Positions 16,993-25,525 are shown, numbered from the stretch's first letter. The stretch is DNA of 64,000 nt from Streptomyces tibetensis (GCF_007655005.1 NZ_SZVW01000010.1:62001-126000); one strand, 5' to 3'. Notes: generated by a model not told the origin, from the sequence alone. Numbers and translations: made by a program.

Positions 16993-19016
16993 GCGGGGAC
17001 CTCCAGGGGGTCGAGCTTGTTCGCTTTCCGGATCTCGTCGACGATGCGGCCGATGATTCCGGTGATGTCGAAGTCCTTCGGGGTGAAGACCGCGGCCACT
17101 CCGGCTTCCCTGAGCTGCTCGGCGTCACCATTCGGGATGATGCCACCGGCGATCACGGGTATATCTGTGGCACCGGCCACACGCAGCCGTTCGAGGACGT
17201 CCGGCACCAGCTGGGCGTGCGAGCCGGACAGGATGGACAGGCCGACCGCGTGCACGTCCTCGGCGAGGGCCGCGTCCACGATCTGCTCCGGCGTCAGCCG
17301 GATGCCCTGGTAGACCACCTCGAAGCCGGCGTCGCGCGCACGGACCGCGATCTGCTCGGCGCCGTTGGAGTGCCCGTCCAGGCCCGGCTTGCCGACCAGG
17401 AAGCGCAGCTTGCCGACGCCCAGGTCCTTGGCCGTGAGGTCCACCTTGCGGCGGACCAGGTCGAGCGCGCTGCCCTCCTCGACGGGCACGGCCACCGGCG
17501 CCGAGGAAACGCCCGTGGGCGCCCGGAACTCGCCGAACACCTCGCGCAGCGCCCCGGCCCACTCGCCGGTCGTCGCCCCGGCGCGGGCGCACTCCAGGGT
17601 GGCCTCCATGAGGTTCTCGTCGCCGCGCGCGGCCTCCTTCAGCCGCTCCAGCGCCTTGCACGGCCGCGGGTGGTTGAAGGGCGGCTGGTAGCGGCTGTCG
17701 CGCCACTGCTGGAGCGAGGCGATGACCCGGGCCTCGACCGCCGGGTCCACCGTCTGGATCGCGGTGTCCAGGTCGGCGGTCAGCGGGTTCGGCTCGGTGC
17801 CCTCGAAGGCGTTGACACCGATGATCTTCTCCTGGCCGGACTCGATCCGGCCCCGGCGCTCGGCGTGCGAGGCGACCAGCTGCGACTTGAGGTAGCCGGA
17901 CTCGACGGCCGCCATCGCGCCGCCCATCTCCTGGATGCGGTCGATCTCGGCGAACGACGCCTCGACCAGCTGCTCCACCTTCGCCTCGATCACCTTCGAG
18001 CCCTCGAAGATGTCCTCGTACTCCAGCAGGTCGCTCTCGTACGCCAGCACCTGCTGGATGCGCAGCGACCACTGCTGGTCCCAGGGGCGGGGGAGGCCCA
18101 GGGCCTCGTTCCAGGCGGGCAGCTGCACGGCACGGGCGCGGGCGTCCTTGGAGAGGGTGACGGCCAGCATCTCCAGCACGATCCGCTGGACGTTGTTCTC
18201 CGGCTGCGCCTCCGTCAGGCCCAGGGAGTTGACCTGGACGCCGTAGCGGAAGCGGCGCTGCTTTACGTTCTCGATGCCGTAGCGCTCGCGGGTGATGCGG
18301 TCCCAGATGCGGCCGAACGCCCGCATCTTGCACATCTCCTCGACGAAGCGGACGCCGGCGTTCACGAAGAACGAGATGCGCGCGACGACATCGCCCATGC
18401 GCTCCTGCGGCACCTGGCCGGAGTCGCGCACGGCGTCGAGGACGGCGATCGCGGTGGACATCGCGTACGCGATCTCCTGCACCGGCGTGGCGCCCGCCTC
18501 CTGCAGGTGGTAGCTGCAGATGTTGATCGGGTTCCACTTCGGCATGTGGGAGACCGTGTACGCGATCATGTCCGTCGTCAGGCGCAGGCTCGGCCCCGGC
18601 GGGAAGACGTGCGTCCCGCGGGACAGGTACTCCTTGACGATGTCGTTCTGGGTCGTGCCCTGGAGCTTGGTGATGTCCGCGCCCTGCTCCTCGGCGACGA
18701 CCTGATAGAGCGCCAGCAGCCACATGGCGGTGGCGTTGATCGTCATCGAGGTGTTCATCTGCTCCAGGGGGATGTCCTGGAACAGCCGGCGCATGTCACC
18801 GACGTGCGCGATCGGCACGCCGACCCGGCCGACCTCGCCGCGGGCGAGGATGTGGTCGGAGTCGTAGCCGGTCTGCGTCGGCAGGTCGAACGCCACCGAC
18901 AGACCTGTCTGGCCCTTGGCGAGGTTGCGCCGGTACAGCTCGTTGGACGCCTCGGCCGTGGAGTGACCGGCGTACGTGCGCATGAGCCACGGCCGGTCCT
19001 TCTGACGCTCAGTCAT
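16989..19016 (-). CDS. meaA: B12-dependent ethylmalonyl-CoA mutase
   Basis: 675-aa single-chain adenosylcobalamin mutase. The N-terminal barrel starts with MTERQKDRPWLMRTYAGHST and has FDLPTQTGYDSDHILARGE. The C-terminal B12 domain has GKPGLDGHSNGAE (the D-x-H-x2-G base-off motif), a GLSILSGSH strand and AGGIIP. It converts ethylmalonyl-CoA to methylsuccinyl-CoA. ATG 19016 is 17 bases from the ccr stop. Being next to ccr separates it from methylmalonyl-CoA mutases. No adenosylcobalamin riboswitch was seen. Confidence 0.94.
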   Translation of the reverse strand: MTERQKDRPWLMRTYAGHSTAEASNELYRRNLAKGQTGLSVAFDLPTQTGYDSDHILARGEVGRVGVPIAHVGDMRRLFQDIPLEQMNTSMTINATAMWLLALYQVVAEEQGADITKLQGTTQNDIVKEYLSRGTHVFPPGPSLRLTTDMIAYTVSHMPKWNPINICSYHLQEAGATPVQEIAYAMSTAIAVLDAVRDSGQVPQERMGDVVARISFFVNAGVRFVEEMCKMRAFGRIWDRITRERYGIENVKQRRFRYGVQVNSLGLTEAQPENNVQRIVLEMLAVTLSKDARARAVQLPAWNEALGLPRPWDQQWSLRIQQVLAYESDLLEYEDIFEGSKVIEAKVEQLVEASFAEIDRIQEMGGAMAAVESGYLKSQLVASHAERRGRIESGQEKIIGVNAFEGTEPNPLTADLDTAIQTVDPAVEARVIASLQQWRDSRYQPPFNHPRPCKALERLKEAARGDENLMEATLECARAGATTGEWAGALREVFGEFRAPTGVSSAPVAVPVEEGSALDLVRRKVDLTAKDLGVGKLRFLVGKPGLDGHSNGAEQIAVRARDAGFEVVYQGIRLTPEQIVDAALAEDVHAVGLSILSGSHAQLVPDVLERLRVAGATDIPVIAGGIIPNGDAEQLREAGVAAVFTPKDFDITGIIGRIVDEIRKANKLDPLEVPA

Positions 19017-19033
19017 CTGTGCTCCCGTACGTC

Positions 19034-20377
19034 TCAGATGTTGCGGAAGCGGTTGATGGCGTCGATGTGCTGGGCGCGCTTGTCCTGGTCGCGCACGCCC
19101 AGGCCCTCCTCGGGGGACATGCACAGCACGCCGACCTTGCCCTGGTGGAGGTTGCGGTGCACGTCGTAGGCCGCCTGGCCGGTGTCCTGGAGGGAGTACA
19201 CCTTCGACAGGGTCGGGTGGATCTTGCCCTTCGCGATGAGCCGGTTGGCCTCCCAGGCCTCCCGGTAGTTGGCGAAGTGCGAGCCGATGATCCGCTTCAG
19301 CGACATCCACAGGTAGCGGTTGTCGTACTCGTGCATGTAGCCCGAGGTCGAGGCGCAGGTGGTGATGGTGCCGCCCTTGCGGGTGACGAACACCGAGGCG
19401 CCGAAGGTCTCGCGGCCGGGGTGCTCGAAGACGATGTCGATGTCCTCGCCGCCGGTGAGTTCACGGATGCGCTTGCCGAAGCGCTTCCACTCCTTGGGGT
19501 CCTGGGTGTTCTCGTCCTTCCAGAACTTGTAGCCCTCGGCGTTGCGGTCGATGATCGCGTCGGCGCCCATCGAGCGGCAGATGTCCGCCTTCTGCTCGCT
19601 GGAGACGACACAGATCGGGTTGGCACCGCCGGCCAGCGCGAACTGGGTGGCGTAGGAGCCGAGTCCGCCGCTCGCGCCCCAGATGAGGACGTTGTCGCCC
19701 TGCTTCATGCCGGCACCGTTGCGGGAGACCAGCTGCCGGTAGGCGGTGGAGTTGACCAGGCCGGGGGCGGCGGCCTCCTCCCACGACAGGTGGTCGGGCT
19801 TCGGCATCAGCTGGTTGGACTTGACCAGCGCGATCTCGGCGAGGCCGCCGAAGTTGGTCTCGAAGCCCCAGATGCGCTGCTCGGGGTCGAGCATCGTGTC
19901 GTTGTGGCCGTCGCTGGACTCCAGCTCGACGGACAGGCAGTGCGCGACGACCTCGTCACCGGGCCGCCAGGCGTTGACGCCCGGGCCGGTGCGCAGGACG
20001 ACACCCGCGAGGTCGGAGCCGATGATGTGGTACGGCAGGTCGTGGCGCTTGGCCAGCTCGTTGGTGCGCCCGTAGCGCTCCAGGAAGCCGAAGGTGGACA
20101 GCGGCTCGAAGATCGAGGTCCACACCGAGTTGTAGTTGACCGACGAGGCCATGACGGCCACCAGGGCCTCGCCCGGGCCGAGCTCGGGCAGCGGCACCTC
20201 GTCCAGGTGGATCGACTTGCGGGGGTCCTTGTCGCGGGTCTCGAGACCCGCGAACATCTCCGTCTCGTCCTTGTGCACGGTGATCGCGCGGTACGACTCG
20301 GGGAGCGGGAGGGCGGCGAAGTCCTCCGACGTGGAGTCGGGCGACTGGATCGCGGCCAGGATGTCCTTAACGGTCAC
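19034..20377 (-). CDS. ccr: crotonyl-CoA carboxylase/reductase
   Basis: 447-aa MDR-superfamily enzyme that reduces and carboxylates crotonyl-CoA to ethylmalonyl-CoA with NADPH and CO2. The GTG at 20377 follows GGAGG closely and gives the known family length. Seen: HIIGSDLAGVVLRTG, LIWGASGGLGSYATQFAL (NADPH binding), and FGASVFVTRKGG. It is the first gene of the ethylmalonyl-CoA operon, which also supplies ethylmalonyl-CoA for polyketides in this genus. Upstream lie 382 bases with two dyads. Confidence 0.95.
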   Translation of the reverse strand: MTVKDILAAIQSPDSTSEDFAALPLPESYRAITVHKDETEMFAGLETRDKDPRKSIHLDEVPLPELGPGEALVAVMASSVNYNSVWTSIFEPLSTFGFLERYGRTNELAKRHDLPYHIIGSDLAGVVLRTGPGVNAWRPGDEVVAHCLSVELESSDGHNDTMLDPEQRIWGFETNFGGLAEIALVKSNQLMPKPDHLSWEEAAAPGLVNSTAYRQLVSRNGAGMKQGDNVLIWGASGGLGSYATQFALAGGANPICVVSSEQKADICRSMGADAIIDRNAEGYKFWKDENTQDPKEWKRFGKRIRELTGGEDIDIVFEHPGRETFGASVFVTRKGGTITTCASTSGYMHEYDNRYLWMSLKRIIGSHFANYREAWEANRLIAKGKIHPTLSKVYSLQDTGQAAYDVHRNLHQGKVGVLCMSPEEGLGVRDQDKRAQHIDAINRFRNI

Positions 20378-20580
20378 GGTGTTGCCTCCGGCGGTGAGCG
20401 CCCTGAGGGAGGGGCGCCGATGGGTTCGTCGGTGCTGCTGAGGGTTGAGGGTGTGCCGTCGGTTCGGCGGTGGTGCTGATCGGCAGCGCATGGTGGCGCG
20501 GGAGGTTGCCTGTGACGCAGGCGTCCGGGCGTGCAGGCGGGTTCTGCCTGCCGGGACGTCGTCCGGACCTCTTCAACGTA

Positions 20581-20616
20581 TGACACCGCGTGTCACCCCG
20601 CAAGGCACTGAGTGCC
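20581..20616. promoter_or_regulatory. paired inverted repeats upstream of ccr
   Basis: Two perfect dyads are close together: TGACAC-CGC-GTGTCA (20581-20595) and GGCACT-G-AGTGCC (20604-20616). They are about 205 and 230 bases upstream of the ccr GTG. An AT-rich patch with the palindrome TTACGTAA (20641-20648) follows. The rest of the 382-base region (20378-20759) holds no gene I can support. The dyads could bind a regulator of the ethylmalonyl-CoA operon. Confidence 0.5.
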
Positions 20617-20715
20617 AGAACTTGGCCTCAGATGAAATCTTTACGTAACAAATGAGCGATGATCGATCGAACGGCCTCGGCAAGGGCCTGCAAAACAGCC
20701 TCTGACATGCCAAAA

Positions 20716-20737
20716 CGGCCACCCCGAGGGGTGGCCG
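20716..20737 (-). terminator. terminator after the TetR gene
   Basis: Ten-base arms CGGCCACCCC and GGGGTGGCCG pair perfectly, with two to four bases in the loop. On the minus strand TTTT follows. The hairpin is 22 bases beyond the TetR stop and should isolate tetR from ccr downstream. Confidence 0.85.
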
Positions 20738-20759
20738 CCATCACACGGGTGGAGGGGGC

Positions 20760-21569
20760 TCAGCGCTCCTTGAGCGCCTGCTCGATGGTGCGCATGACCT
20801 CGTCCAGCGGTGCGTCGGTGCGGGCCACGGTCACCAGTACCTCGCCCTGCGCCGAGGCGGTCGCCACGGCAGGCTGCGGTTCCGTGGAGCGCCCGGCCCC
20901 GATGCCCGTGCCGAACGTCTTGCGCACGATCGCGAAGGCGTGGTCCAGCTGCGCCTCCACGTCGCCCTGGCCGCCCGCCCGCAGCCAGCGCCGCAGCACG
21001 TGGTTGTGGGCCGTGACGACCGCCGACGCGGCGACCTCCGCCAGCAGCGGGTCGTCGTTGGCGTCGTCGGCGTGGGCCCGCTCGTCGAAGTGGCCGAGGA
21101 GGTAGCGGGTGAAGAGACGCTCGTAGCGGGCCACCGACGCGATCTCCGCCTCGCGCAGCGTGGGCACCTCACGTGTCAGCTTGTAGCGGGCGACCGAGAT
21201 CTCCGGCCGCGCCGCGTACATCCGCATGACCTCCTTGATGCCACGGCACACCGTGTCGAGCGGATGCTCGTGCGCGGGCGCGGCGTTGAGCACCGCCTCG
21301 GCCCGGATCAGGGTGTCGTCATGGTCGGGGAAGATCGCCTCTTCCTTGGAGCGGAAGTGACGGAAGAAGGTGCGGCGGGCGACCCCGGCCTGGGCCGCGA
21401 TCTCGTCGACGGTGGTCGCCTCGTACCCCTTGGTCGCGAACAGCTCCATCGCGGCGGCCGCCAGTTCCCTGCGCATCTTGAGCCGCTGGGCGGCGGCGCG
21501 GGAGCCGGCGGCGCTTTCCGGCGCGTCGGCCGTGGCTGGTGTACGTGAGGACCTGGCGGGCTGGGGCAT
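20760..21569 (-). CDS. TetR-family transcriptional regulator
   Basis: 269-aa repressor-type protein. The DNA-binding domain is about residues 28-80: AAAAMELFATKGYEATTVDEIAAQAGVARRTFFRHFRSKEE in two parts, a clear TetR helix-turn-helix. The C-terminal domain is longer than usual and ends in a predicted helix. I chose ATG 21569; ATG 21587 would also work, while the frame further up is Pro-rich and unlikely. It lies between the double 3-hydroxyacyl-CoA dehydrogenase and ccr, so an acyl-CoA ligand is a reasonable guess. An 18-base dyad is just upstream. Confidence 0.9.
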   Translation of the reverse strand: MPQPARSSRTPATADAPESAAGSRAAAQRLKMRRELAAAAMELFATKGYEATTVDEIAAQAGVARRTFFRHFRSKEEAIFPDHDDTLIRAEAVLNAAPAHEHPLDTVCRGIKEVMRMYAARPEISVARYKLTREVPTLREAEIASVARYERLFTRYLLGHFDERAHADDANDDPLLAEVAASAVVTAHNHVLRRWLRAGGQGDVEAQLDHAFAIVRKTFGTGIGAGRSTEPQPAVATASAQGEVLVTVARTDAPLDEVMRTIEQALKER

Positions 21570-21588
21570 GCCCTGAACGTACTGCATG

Positions 21589-21606
21589 TGCGCAGCTCGC
21601 TGCGCA
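21589..21606. promoter_or_regulatory. candidate TetR operator
   Basis: TGCGCAG-CTCG-CTGCGCA, a perfect 7-4-7 inverted repeat, lies 20 bases upstream of the TetR ATG at 21569 (or directly at the alternative ATG 21587). Position and symmetry fit autorepression. No second copy was noticed in the window. Confidence 0.5.
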
Positions 21607-21741
21607 TGGCCCGGTTCTTCCCCGGAGCCCGGGGGCGGGGGAGAGGGAGGGGGAGGGGCGGGCGGCCCGGCCGGGTGGAACCGGTCCGGGCCGAGCAGGC
21701 CGCCCCACTCCGCGCCGGAGGGGAACCAGTCGCCTGGACGC

Positions 21742-23547
21742 TCAGCGCTTGGCATATTCGCGGAAGCCGCGGCCGGTCTTGCGGCCGAGGCAGCCCGCGG
21801 CCACCAGGTGCTCCAGCAGCGGCGCCGGAGCGAGCCCCGGGTCGCGGAACTCGCGGTGCAGGACCTTCTCGATGGCCAGCGAGACGTCCAGCCCGACGAC
21901 GTCCAGCAGCTCGAACGGGCCCATCGGGTAACCGCCGCCCAGCTTCATCGCCGCGTCGATGTCGTCGAGCGACGCGTAGTGCTCCTCGACCATCTTGATC
22001 GCGTTGTTCAGGTACGGGAACAGCAGCGCGTTCACGATGAAGCCGGCCCGGTCACCGCAGTCGACCGGGTGCTTCCTGATCCGGCCGCACACCTCGCGGA
22101 CCGTGGCGTGCACGTCGTCGGCGGTCAGCACCGTACGGACGACCTCGACCAGCTTCATGGCCGGCGCCGGGTTGAAGAAGTGCATCCCGATCACGTCCTG
22201 CGGGCGCGAGGTGGCCCGGGCACAGGCGACGACCGGCAGCGACGAGGTCGTGGTGGCCAGGATCGCGCCCGGCTTGCAGACCTTGTCCAGGGCCGCGAAC
22301 AGCTGCCGCTTGACCTCCAGGTCCTCGGCGACCGCCTCCACGGCCAGGTCGACGCCGGCGAAGTCGTCGTAGGTGCCCGTGGCGGTGATGCGGTCCAGGG
22401 TCTCGGCGGCCGCCTCCGCGGTCATCCGGCCCTTGTCGACCGAGCGGGCCAGGGACTTGCCGATCCGGGCCTTCGCGGTCTGCGCCTTCTCCGCGCTGCG
22501 GGCGGCGATGACCACCTCGTACCCGGCCTTGGCGAAGACCTCGGCGATACCGGAGGCCATGGTGCCCGAGCCCGCGACACCGACGGAACGGATCTCCCGG
22601 CCGGGAGCCGGGTCGCCGCCCTCCAGCGGGGTCAGCGCGTCCCGCACGACGACCGCGCTGCCCGGCGCCTCGTACGTGTAGAAGCCGCGCCCCGCCTTGC
22701 GGCCGGTCAGACCCGCCTCGCTCAGCTGCTTGAGGATCGGGGCCGGAGCGTGCAGCCGGTCGCGGGAGGCGGTGTACATGGCCTCCAGGACCGTGCGCGC
22801 GGTGTCGACGCCGATCAGGTCGAGCAGGGCCAGCGGGCCCATCGGCAGTCCGCAGCCCAGGCGCATCGCGGCGTCTATGTCCTCGCGGGAGGCGTACTTC
22901 GCCTCGTACATCGCGGCGGCCTGGTTGAGGTAGCCGAACAGCAGGCCGTCCGCGACGAACCCGGGGCGGTCGCCGACCGCGACGGGCTCCTTGCCCAGGT
23001 CCAGCGCGAGGTCGGTGACCGCCGTGACGGCCGCCGGCGCGGTCAGCACCGAGGAGACGACCTCGACCAGCTTCATGGCCGGCGCGGGGTTGAAGAAGTG
23101 CAGGCCCAGCACCCGCTCGGGGCGGGAGGAGTCGGCGGCCAGCCGCGTCACCGACAGGGCGTTGGTGCCGGTCGCCAGGATGGTCTCCGGGCGCACGATC
23201 CCGTCCAGCTCCCGGAAGATCTGATGCTTGATCTCGTACGACTCCGGAGCCACCTCGATGACCAGGTCGGCGTCGGCCGCGGTGCGCAGGTCGGCGGAGG
23301 TGCGGACACGGCCGAGGATCTCGGCGCGCTCCTGCTCGGTCAGCCGGCCACGCTCGACGCCGCGGGCGGTGGAGGCCTCCAGGGCGGCGACGCACTTCGC
23401 GGCCTGGGACTCGCTGATGTCGATGCCGACGACCGTGCGGCCGGCCTTGGCGAGGACCTCGGCGATGCCGGTGCCCATCGTGCCGAGGCCGACGACGGCG
23501 ACGGTCTGCAGCGTGGACTGGGACGGGTCGGAAAGGGGAGAGGCCAT
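21742..23547 (-). CDS. double-domain 3-hydroxyacyl-CoA dehydrogenase
   Basis: 601-aa protein made of two full 3-hydroxyacyl-CoA dehydrogenases in tandem, each a Rossmann domain plus a helical dimerisation domain. Unit 1 (about 14-295) has GLGTMG and Asp43 in GIDIS, which fits NAD. Unit 2 (about 320-598) has GSGTMA and AARS where Asp would be, which suggests NADP. Both keep the catalytic His (150 and 456, HFFNPAP) and Glu (KLVEVV). Unit 1 lacks the usual TSS (TNA) and Asn (VAD at 200); unit 2 keeps TSS and N506. It may reduce acetoacetyl-CoA or oxidise 3-hydroxybutyryl-CoA for ccr. ATG 23547 follows GGAG. Confidence 0.9.
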   Translation of the reverse strand: MASPLSDPSQSTLQTVAVVGLGTMGTGIAEVLAKAGRTVVGIDISESQAAKCVAALEASTARGVERGRLTEQERAEILGRVRTSADLRTAADADLVIEVAPESYEIKHQIFRELDGIVRPETILATGTNALSVTRLAADSSRPERVLGLHFFNPAPAMKLVEVVSSVLTAPAAVTAVTDLALDLGKEPVAVGDRPGFVADGLLFGYLNQAAAMYEAKYASREDIDAAMRLGCGLPMGPLALLDLIGVDTARTVLEAMYTASRDRLHAPAPILKQLSEAGLTGRKAGRGFYTYEAPGSAVVVRDALTPLEGGDPAPGREIRSVGVAGSGTMASGIAEVFAKAGYEVVIAARSAEKAQTAKARIGKSLARSVDKGRMTAEAAAETLDRITATGTYDDFAGVDLAVEAVAEDLEVKRQLFAALDKVCKPGAILATTTSSLPVVACARATSRPQDVIGMHFFNPAPAMKLVEVVRTVLTADDVHATVREVCGRIRKHPVDCGDRAGFIVNALLFPYLNNAIKMVEEHYASLDDIDAAMKLGGGYPMGPFELLDVVGLDVSLAIEKVLHREFRDPGLAPAPLLEHLVAAGCLGRKTGRGFREYAKR

Positions 23548-23831
23548 CGCGGGACTCCAGGATGAGGGTGACGACGGGGAACGCGCTCCGGGTGCGCCGA
23601 AGGGGCCGGCAGGAGCCGGACCACGGGCGCACCGGGTGCGTGGATGAGTGCGGGTGCTGGCCGGGCTGCGAAGCGCACACGCCCGGTGCCGCCTCCACGG
23701 GCGTGCACACGCCCGGGATGAACGGCGATTCCGACCGGCCCTGTCCCGGGGCCGAGCCGTACTGCGGTACCTGAGGCACCGAACCGACTGCTCCCGCGAC
23801 AGCCGCGTCACCAGACCGCCGCGAGGAAATA

Positions 23832-23872
23832 CGAGTGGGTAACTCGCTCGTCTGAGCTTAACCGGCGGGTAA
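23832..23872. promoter_or_regulatory. two GGGTAAC-containing dyads upstream of the double dehydrogenase
   Basis: CGAGT-GGGTA-ACTCG (23832-23846) is a perfect 5-5-5 dyad; TTAACC-GGC-GGGTAA (23858-23872) is a 6-3-6 dyad with one mismatch. Both contain GGGTAAC in the same orientation. They are 285-325 bases upstream of the dehydrogenase ATG and 150-190 bases before the divergent HEAT-repeat gene. The remaining bases of 23548-24024 hold no supported gene. A shared regulator is an inference. Confidence 0.45.
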
Positions 23873-24024
23873 CGAGCGCGCCAGCCCTCGTGTTTGTGAC
23901 GTACGTCCCGCACGGCTCACGACGCTTCCGGGTCTTCGCCCGTGATCAAGCGGCGGGAATCGGCGGCGCCTTTCAGTTCCGCGTCTGCCGCGTGGTCCGA
24001 CTGACAGGCCCTAACCTCTGAGTC

Positions 24025-24600
24025 ATGGACGAAGAGTTGCGATCACTCACGGAGCGCTTACGGCAGGAGTCGGGGGCGTCGCCGGCGTTCGAGCGGCTCG
24101 TGGCGACCGACGACCTCGACGCCCTGGCCACGATGCTGACCGAGCCCGGGCAGCACCTGTGGGCGAGGGAGCTGGCGGCGTTCCGGCTGGGGCTCGCGCG
24201 GGACCGGCGGGCCTTCGAGGCCCTGGTCCTGCTGCTCAACCACCGCGACCCCCCGCGCTGCGCCTCCGCCGCCCACGCCCTCGCCCGGCTCGGCGACCCG
24301 CGCACCGCCCGCGCGGCCGCCGCCCTCGCCACCAACGAACTGCGCGTCGCCTACGCCCTGCACCCGGTACGGCTGCTGGTCGAGCTGCGCGCCCCCGAGG
24401 CGGTGCCCGCGCTGATCACCACCCTCCGGCGGCGGCTGCGCCCGCACGACCCCTACCGCCGCGTGGCCCTCGCCTGTGTGGACGGGCTCGGCGCGCTGGG
24501 TGACGTCCGGGCCGGACCCGTTCTGAACGAGGCCCTCGCGCATCCGGCGCTGGCCGAGGCGGCGGTACGGGCACTGGGGCGGATCCCGAAGCAGAGGTGA
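24025..24600 (+). CDS. HEAT-repeat protein with a TTA codon
   Basis: 191-aa all-helical protein. Repeating pairs of helices with Leu/Ala spacing, such as CASAAHALARLGDPRTARAAAA and CVDGLGALGDVRAGPVLNEA, look like HEAT/PBS-lyase repeats, which serve in protein binding. Codon 12 (24058-24060) is TTA, read in Streptomyces by the bldA tRNA that appears late in growth, so translation may depend on development. It converges with a GNAT gene two bases away. No enzymatic motif is seen. Confidence 0.85.
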   Translation: MDEELRSLTERLRQESGASPAFERLVATDDLDALATMLTEPGQHLWARELAAFRLGLARDRRAFEALVLLLNHRDPPRCASAAHALARLGDPRTARAAAALATNELRVAYALHPVRLLVELRAPEAVPALITTLRRRLRPHDPYRRVALACVDGLGALGDVRAGPVLNEALAHPALAEAAVRALGRIPKQR

Positions 24601-24602
24601 CG

Positions 24603-25130
24603 TCAGCGTTCCAGGGGCCTGGAGTACCGCACCTCCAAAACCGCTACCCCGTCCACCTCGAACGGCTCCTCGACACCGTCCGCCCGAAAGCCCGCCCGCT
24701 CGTAGAACCGGCGGGCCCGGTCGTTCCCCTTGAGCACCCACAGCAGAAGACGACCGTGGCCCGCGGCGGAGCAGCGGGCCACGGACTCCGTGAGCAGCGC
24801 CCGTCCGACGCCCCGTCCCACGTGATCCGGGTGGACGTAGAGCGCGTACAACTCGGCGTCCTCGGAGCGGACTTCGCCCTCCCGGTACGGCCCGTGGCAG
24901 GCCCAGCCGACGAGCTCGCCGCCGGTGCCCTCGACGACCAGGTTCACCACCCTGCCGTCGTCCTGCGAGAGGTGCTGACGACGCCGCTCGGCGTCCACCT
25001 CGACGCTGAGCCCGTCCAGGTACGACTGCGGGATCAGGCCCCGGTAGGCGCCGCGCCAGCCGCCGACGCGGATCTCCGCGACGCGCTCGCAGTCGGCGAG
25101 CGTCATCTCCCGTATCCGCGGGCTCCTCAT
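24603..25130 (-). CDS. GNAT-family N-acetyltransferase
   Basis: 175-aa acetyl-CoA-dependent transferase. The fold is plain: IREMTLADCERVAEIRVGGWRGAY at the start, then ELYALYVHPDHVGRGVGRAL with the pyrophosphate-binding VGRGVG, and NDRARRFYERAGFR near the end. The start overlaps the RidA stop by four bases (ATGA), so the two are coupled. The substrate is unknown. Confidence 0.92.
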   Translation of the reverse strand: MRSPRIREMTLADCERVAEIRVGGWRGAYRGLIPQSYLDGLSVEVDAERRRQHLSQDDGRVVNLVVEGTGGELVGWACHGPYREGEVRSEDAELYALYVHPDHVGRGVGRALLTESVARCSAAGHGRLLLWVLKGNDRARRFYERAGFRADGVEEPFEVDGVAVLEVRYSRPLER

Positions 25131-25525
25131 GGCGCCGCCACCGCGAACGCCTCGACCTCTATCAGAAACTCCGGCCGGACCAGGGCTGCGACCTGCACCG
25201 CCGAAGCGGCCGGCAGCCGATCGTCGGGTATGTGCTCGGCGCGGGCCGCGCGGACGGCCGGCATATGGGCCATGTCCGTGACGAAGTAGGTGAGTTTGAC
25301 GACGTCGTCGAAGGTGGCGCCGGCTGCCGCCAGACAGCGCCGGAGGTTCTCGAAGACCTGGCGTGCCTGGCCTGCCGGATCGCCCTCGCCGACCAGCCGC
25401 CTGCGCTCGTCGAGCGCGAGTTGACCGGCGATGGCCACGAAACGGCCGGTGCCCACGACGACGTGGCTGTACTGAGCCGCGGCGGCGACGCCGTCAGGGG
25501 CGGGGATCCTCGTCAGGTCACTCAT
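25127..25525 (-). CDS. RidA-family (YjgF/Rid) protein
   Basis: 132-aa small trimeric protein. YSHVVVGTGRFVAIAGQLALDE and QARQVFENLRRCLAAAGATFDDVVKLTYFVTDM are Rid signatures. The Arg that binds the carboxylate in true imine deaminases is expected near the C-terminal PEFLIEVEAFA region and is not clearly seen (LVRPEFLIE has one candidate). ATG 25525 is preferred over 25543. It is the first gene of a two-gene unit with a GNAT. Confidence 0.88.
   Translation of the reverse strand: MSDLTRIPAPDGVAAAAQYSHVVVGTGRFVAIAGQLALDERRRLVGEGDPAGQARQVFENLRRCLAAAGATFDDVVKLTYFVTDMAHMPAVRAARAEHIPDDRLPAASAVQVAALVRPEFLIEVEAFAVAAP

Noticed and set aside
20000..20377. TTA codon in ccr at CTTAACGG
   Set aside because: In frame the codons are GTT AAG on the minus strand; TTA is out of frame.
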